Shown: positions 60,100-64,000 of the stretch, piece by piece | Position numbering within the stretch: the stretch's first letter is position 1 | Layout of the letters: every line of letters begins with the position of its first letter | DNA from: Porphyromonas asaccharolytica DSM 20707 | Lineage (GTDB): Bacteria > Bacteroidota > Bacteroidia > Bacteroidales > Porphyromonadaceae | Assembly (NCBI RefSeq): GCF_000212375.1 | Contig: NC_015501.1 | Location: forward strand, 558,001 to 622,000 | Direction: 5' to 3' | Length of the DNA stretch: 64,000 bases | Translations under genes and position numbers: made by a program | Notes under the pieces: model-generated | The model's input: the letters and a program-made list of their open reading frames with translations, nothing else | What the model was told of the DNA's origin: nothing | The model's database searches: none

Positions 60100-60663
60100 C
60101 TATTCGTGCGAACCCTCAGAGTATTTCTCAGGATTCATAAACCAGTCGGCATACATACCGTAGTCGTGTGCCGTGCGCTTATTGAGCGACTGGCTCTGCT
60201 CAGGAGGTACGTCTTTGATATACTTAGCGGGAGTACCAGCGTACATCGTATAGGGTGGGATGATCGTATTGGCTAGGACGACCGCCCCAGCAGCTACGAT
60301 AGCGCCTTCACCAACCACCGCGTTGTCCATGACGACAGCACCCATGCCGATGAGCGCGTAGGCACCCACCTTGGCACCGTGCAGGATCACATTGTGACCT
60401 AGTGAAGCGTAGTCGCCCACCTCGCATACAGAGCGCCCGTGGAGCGTGTGGAGCGTGCAACCGTCCTGTATATTGACGTGATTGCCTATGTGGATGCTAT
60501 TGACATCGCCACGTACGACAGCGTTGAACCATACGCTGCACCCTGCTCCCATAACCACATCACCGATGATGCGTGCACCCTCGGCTACGAAGGTGCCCTC
60601 CCCGAGCTGAGGCGTAAAGCCCCGCACGGGGATGAGGCTTCCTGCTGGATATTGGTATGCCAT
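60100..60663 (-). CDS. gamma-class carbonic anhydrase-like hexapeptide protein
   Basis: 187 residues from the ATG at 60663, which lies 6 bases past the stop of the aminopeptidase gene; the longer frame would overlap it. Left-handed beta-helix hexapeptide repeats run through (GARIIGDVVMGAGCSVWFNA, AVVGEGAIVAAGAVVLAN). The three zinc His of the gamma class are in TLHTLHG and SLGHNVILHGA. Many such YrdA/PaaY-like proteins have weak or untested carbonic anhydrase activity. Cytoplasmic. Probably co-transcribed with the aminopeptidase. Confidence 0.88.
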   Translation of the reverse strand: MAYQYPAGSLIPVRGFTPQLGEGTFVAEGARIIGDVVMGAGCSVWFNAVVRGDVNSIHIGNHVNIQDGCTLHTLHGRSVCEVGDYASLGHNVILHGAKVGAYALIGMGAVVMDNAVVGEGAIVAAGAVVLANTIIPPYTMYAGTPAKYIKDVPPEQSQSLNKRTAHDYGMYADWFMNPEKYSEGSHE

Positions 60664-60668
60664 ACGGA

Positions 60669-62459
60669 TTAGAGGGGTAGGGTCTTGTTGCGTAGCCACT
60701 CAGCCTCCTCAGGGGTGAGTAGAGGAGAGAGCTCCTGGTAGACATGCTCCTGATAATCGTTGTACCAAGCGATCTCCTGGTCAGTCAGGAGCGACTTGTC
60801 TACGAGCGCATTGTCTAGGTAGCAGAGCGTCATGGTCTCAAAGCCATAGAAAGTACCGAACTCGGTCTGCTCCTTCTCGACCGTCAGGATCAAGTTCTCG
60901 ATGCGGATACCATACTGGTCAGCACGATAGAGACCTGGCTCATTGCTGGTGAAAGTGTGCAGATGCATCGGGGTCGGATTATTGTCCGTGCGAATGTTTT
61001 GCGGGCCCTCGTGTACATTCATAAAGACACCGACACCATGTCCCGTACCGTGACCATAAGAGAGACCTCTATCCCAGAGAGCCTTGCGAGCTAGTATGTC
61101 TAGCTGGTTACCACGGGTCCCCTTGGGGAAGCGTGCCGTAGCAATCGCTATGTGTCCCTTGAGGACTAGCGTGAAGTCTGTGCGCTGCTGGTCGGTGACT
61201 GGCCCGAGAGCGATCGTGCGGGTGATGTCTGTCGTACCATCTATATATTGTCCACCGCTGTCTAGTAGGAGCATGCCCTTGGGCTCTAGCTTGTAGGCAC
61301 TCTCGGGCGTGGCGGAGTAGTGCACGATAGCTCCATGGGCTTGGTAACCGCAGATGACGCCAAAGCTATCGCTGACGTAAAACTCTTGCTTCGCGCGGAA
61401 CTGTTGGAGCGTCTCGCCTGCCGAGTATTCGTCGACGTGCTCGCCCTTCTTGAGAGCCTGCTCGAGCCAGATGAAGAAGCGGGTCAGAGCGACACCATCA
61501 CGGTGCATAGCTCGGTGGATGCCAGCTATCTCTGTCTCGTTCTTGATCGATTTGAGGTGCGATATGACTGAGTCGCCTGTGATGACGGGACGTTCGCCCA
61601 GCTCCTCACGAACACGCTGTGAGGTGCGCTTCGGATCGACCATCACCTTGAGATCCTGTGGCAGCTTGCTGAGGAAGTCATAGAAGGTGTCGTAGTCGCG
61701 AATCTCTACGCCCTCGCCATTGAGTATCTGACGTAGCTCGGGGACAGTCTTCTCAGGCAATGCAAAGAGATAAGCCCGCTCATTGTCGATAAAGCCGAAG
61801 GCGATGCCGACGGGATTGTAGGAGACGTCGTTGCCTCTGATGTTAAAGCTCCAGCAGAGCTCGTCGACCATCGTGATAGCGACCGCCTCGGCGCCATAGC
61901 TCTGATAAGCCTCGCGGATACGCTGCAGACGGTCACGGGTGCGCTCGCCTGAAAATTTGACATCCTGTAGGTAAAACGTATTGGTTGGCACGCTTGGTCT
62001 GTCGCTCCAGACCTCCTCGATGAGGTCGTACTGGGAGACTAGCTTGATGCCGTGGTTCGCTAGCGACTGGGCAAGAGGAGCATACTCTGCCATGGAGTAG
62101 CAGGCACCATCGACCCCGACGACCGCTCCCTCGCTCAGATGCGTAGAGAGATACTGCTGGATGGTAGGCGTGTCAGGATCATCGCCACGCTGTAGTGTCA
62201 TCTCGCTACCTTGCAGCTCGTTGGTCGCCTGCAGATAGTAGCGTGAGTCGGTCCACATGAAGGACTTGTCTAGCGTCACGAGGGCTGTGCCGGCAGAGCC
62301 TGTGAAGCCACTGATCCAGGTGCGCGACTTCCACCGCTCGGGTGTGTACTCGCTCAGATGGGCATCGCCACTAGGTATGATGTAAGCATCTATATGATGC
62401 GTGCGCATCGCTTGGCGGAGAGCCTCGATGCGCTGATTGATAGGACTGTTTGTTGGCAT
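60669..62459 (-). CDS. M24 family Xaa-Pro aminopeptidase (aminopeptidase P)
   Basis: 596 residues, the long three-domain form. Two creatinase-like N-terminal domains (residues 1-310; PSGDAHLSEYTPERWKSRTW, DELCWSFNIRGNDVSYNP) precede the pita-bread domain with the metal ligands: the two Asp of LLDSGGQYIDGTTDITRT, the His of YGHGTGHGVGVFMNVHEGP, and the Glu of NEPGLYRADQYGIRIEN (two Glu in total). It removes N-terminal residues before proline, complementing the S46 dipeptidyl-peptidase in peptide use. No signal peptide, so cytoplasmic. Confidence 0.94.
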   Translation of the reverse strand: MPTNSPINQRIEALRQAMRTHHIDAYIIPSGDAHLSEYTPERWKSRTWISGFTGSAGTALVTLDKSFMWTDSRYYLQATNELQGSEMTLQRGDDPDTPTIQQYLSTHLSEGAVVGVDGACYSMAEYAPLAQSLANHGIKLVSQYDLIEEVWSDRPSVPTNTFYLQDVKFSGERTRDRLQRIREAYQSYGAEAVAITMVDELCWSFNIRGNDVSYNPVGIAFGFIDNERAYLFALPEKTVPELRQILNGEGVEIRDYDTFYDFLSKLPQDLKVMVDPKRTSQRVREELGERPVITGDSVISHLKSIKNETEIAGIHRAMHRDGVALTRFFIWLEQALKKGEHVDEYSAGETLQQFRAKQEFYVSDSFGVICGYQAHGAIVHYSATPESAYKLEPKGMLLLDSGGQYIDGTTDITRTIALGPVTDQQRTDFTLVLKGHIAIATARFPKGTRGNQLDILARKALWDRGLSYGHGTGHGVGVFMNVHEGPQNIRTDNNPTPMHLHTFTSNEPGLYRADQYGIRIENLILTVEKEQTEFGTFYGFETMTLCYLDNALVDKSLLTDQEIAWYNDYQEHVYQELSPLLTPEEAEWLRNKTLPL

Positions 62460-62498
62460 ATATATGATTTTTTGTTCTTTGAATCTATAGGTCTGGGT

Positions 62499-64000
62499 CT
62501 AGTCTGCGAGGGGTTGATGCTCAGGGCGGAGCAGGTCTAGGACGGTCTTGACAGGGGTAAAGGTGTCACTGGGTACCTCGACGAAGATGGTATTCCAGTC
62601 GTGCATAGCTCCATTCCAAAGGCCTGGGTGCTCCAGAGCTTTGAGCGGACGCCCCTCGACGCTCTTCTCACTGATGAAAGCTGTCTGCGGATTGACATAC
62701 TTGTGCAGGTCAAAGGGGTTGCCCTCGTAGTCTCGTATGTAGCAGCAGAGGTCGACTGGGTTGAAGTGGGTCCCCTCGCGCATCATCTCGAGTGCCTCGG
62801 GGTTGTTCTTGTCCACCTGTACGCTCTCTAGGATCTGCAGGGAGGTGGTGCCGTCGGCTTCGCGTACTAGATAGGGTCCACCGCCAGGCTCGCCCTCGTT
62901 GCGCACCATGCCGCAGACTCGTATAGGGCGATTGAGCTTGCTCATCAGCTTGGGTATTAGCTCTTCCTCGCTGAGTAGCTCGGCGTGCGGGATCTGTATG
63001 CAGAGTGTCTCATCGAGGAAAGTCAAGATCTCCTCCGTCAGTGCCTTGTTGACCTTCGAGCGTTTGAGCTGCTGTAGATAGCCGAAGATGCGGTCACGTA
63101 CTGCGAGGAGGATACCGCCGAGGAGCTTTTTGTAGAGGACTGTATTGCTCTTTAGGTGGTCGGGCGTGACGTTGTCAATGTTCTTGATGAAAACGACGGA
63201 AGCGTCTAGCCGACTGAGATTGCCAATGAGCGTGCCGTGCCCACCGGGGCGGAGGAGGAGCGTGCCATCAGCACGGCGGAAAGGCGTGCCGCGCTCTATG
63301 TCTAGAGCGATCGTATCGGTGCTACGCTCCTGAACACTATAGGTCACCTGGTAGCGACATCCGAAGAGATCCTCGAAGCTCTGGATGCGTCTATCGACTA
63401 GAGAGCGAAAAGCCTCCAGATGCTCTGGCGATACGGTGAAGTGTAGCCGTACACGTCCGTGTATGTCTTGCGCATAGAGTGCGCCCTCGACCATGTGCTC
63501 CTCAATAGGGGTGCGCTTGGTGCCATTGGGGTAGTCGTGGAAGAGAAGCATACCCTTGGGTAGCGAGCCGTAGCTCATGCCGTGTGTGTCGAGGAGGTTA
63601 TCAATGATGGTGCCGTACTGCTCGCTCTCGACTAGCTTGCTCATGGTGCGCCAATTGTTGCGCAGGCAAGTCTCGCTCAGCTTCTCATAAAAGGCAAAAG
63701 ACTCTAGATGATCCACAAACGTTTGCTGCTCGGGTGTCAGGTCATCGTGCGAGATCTGCTGCTCCTTGGGGAGCCCATAGAGAGACTTAAACATACGGCT
63801 CGCCGCTCCTGAGGCAGGGACAAACTTGATGACATCGGCTCCTGGCTTCTGCAGATAGTCGTGCCACAGGTCGAGGTACTGAACCATCTCGTCAGTTGCT
63901 AGGCGCACGATGCCTCGCTCGATCTTTGCCGAGTCAACGATGACAAGGTAGGGAGTCCCGTCAACGAGCAGTTTGAGCTGTCGCTCCGCTTCGCTGGACG
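62499..64000 (-). CDS. DUF4301 family protein (truncated at window edge)
   Basis: The frame is open to the right edge, so the N-terminus lies outside. GTG at 63908 is only an internal codon: upstream in-frame residues LKLLVDGTPYLVIVDSAK continue naturally. About 500 residues are visible. A nucleotide-binding-looking segment (KFVPASGAASRMFKSLYG) follows the edge, then KGMLLFHDYPNGTKRTPIEEHMVEG, LRPGGHGTLIGNLSRLDASVVFIKNIDNV and VCGMVRNEGEPGGGPYLV. This resembles a sugar-phosphate nucleotidyltransferase or phosphomutase-like fold, but the family has no assigned activity. Soluble, with no membrane segment in the visible part. Confidence 0.8.
   Translation of the reverse strand, partial: SSEAERQLKLLVDGTPYLVIVDSAKIERGIVRLATDEMVQYLDLWHDYLQKPGADVIKFVPASGAASRMFKSLYGLPKEQQISHDDLTPEQQTFVDHLESFAFYEKLSETCLRNNWRTMSKLVESEQYGTIIDNLLDTHGMSYGSLPKGMLLFHDYPNGTKRTPIEEHMVEGALYAQDIHGRVRLHFTVSPEHLEAFRSLVDRRIQSFEDLFGCRYQVTYSVQERSTDTIALDIERGTPFRRADGTLLLRPGGHGTLIGNLSRLDASVVFIKNIDNVTPDHLKSNTVLYKKLLGGILLAVRDRIFGYLQQLKRSKVNKALTEEILTFLDETLCIQIPHAELLSEEELIPKLMSKLNRPIRVCGMVRNEGEPGGGPYLVREADGTTSLQILESVQVDKNNPEALEMMREGTHFNPVDLCCYIRDYEGNPFDLHKYVNPQTAFISEKSVEGRPLKALEHPGLWNGAMHDWNTIFVEVPSDTFTPVKTVLDLLRPEHQPLAD

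Overview
The window looks like chromosomal DNA of a Bacteroidales anaerobe, most likely a Porphyromonas of the asaccharolytica/uenonis kind. The grounds are several promoters with the Bacteroidetes -7 box TAnnTTTG (some with TTTG about 20 bp upstream), secreted proteins ending in type IX secretion (T9SS) sorting domains, an S46 dipeptidyl-peptidase, a methionine gamma-lyase, a TonB receptor/DUF4374 pair, and protein sequences of Porphyromonas character. The genus call is inference; no search was run.

Layout. 1-3.1 kb: end of a TonB-dependent receptor gene, a DUF4374 lipoprotein and a small membrane protein. 3.1-7.1 kb (minus): pth, an S4 protein, a glycosyltransferase, a membrane protein and an NlpC/P60 lipoprotein. 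7.2-10 kb (minus): hcp with a Crp/Fnr regulator, visibly poorer in G+C than its surroundings. 10.1-15.5 kb (minus): secreted T9SS-type proteins, including BspA-type and internalin-type leucine-rich repeat (LRR) proteins and one decayed C-terminal domain. 15.6-21.3 kb (minus): two ABC-2 permeases, a DJ-1/PfpI protein, tonB-exbD-exbB and pdxJ. 21.5 kb: a phosphate-selective-type porin. 23.3-27.8 kb (minus): MATE pump, RmlD-like reductase, DUF4924-like protein, LolC/E-like permease, rbfA. 28.2-31.3 kb (minus): a very large BspA/LRR protein. 31.8-40.7 kb (plus): hpt, adk, obg, a pgl-like gene, hflX, a lipid A acyltransferase, an O-antigen ligase/polymerase and a decarboxylase/carboxylase alpha-type protein. 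41.3-49.2 kb (plus): DUF389 protein, S46 peptidase, trmD, tRNA-Pro(GGG), dCMP deaminase, S41 protease, 5-formyl-THF cyclo-ligase. 49.3 kb: methionine gamma-lyase (minus). 51.1-58.1 kb (plus): an apparent operon of three large T9SS surface proteins. 58.3-64 kb (minus): MarC, transaldolase, gamma-carbonic anhydrase, aminopeptidase P and a truncated DUF4301 protein.

How it works together. The gene content fits an asaccharolytic, peptide-using anaerobe. S46 and M24 peptidases and methionine gamma-lyase handle peptides and amino acids, TonB/ExbBD drives outer-membrane receptors, Hcp and its regulator handle nitrosative stress, and LRR surface proteins probably mediate adhesion.

The least explained part is the intergenic DNA. 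Six copies (13.6, 22.8, 31.5, 41.0, 50.7 and 59.2 kb) of a modular element carry six short boxes, mostly CACGTG, on an exact 22-bp register around a 21-bp tandem core. All six point the same way, and two sit midway between divergent promoters. Beside them are two copies of a 175-bp MITE with terminal inverted repeats and target-site duplications, a 198/248-bp direct repeat built around an 80-bp palindrome (a third copy of the palindrome lies at 45.3 kb), and a low-complexity TTAGAGATTAGA family.
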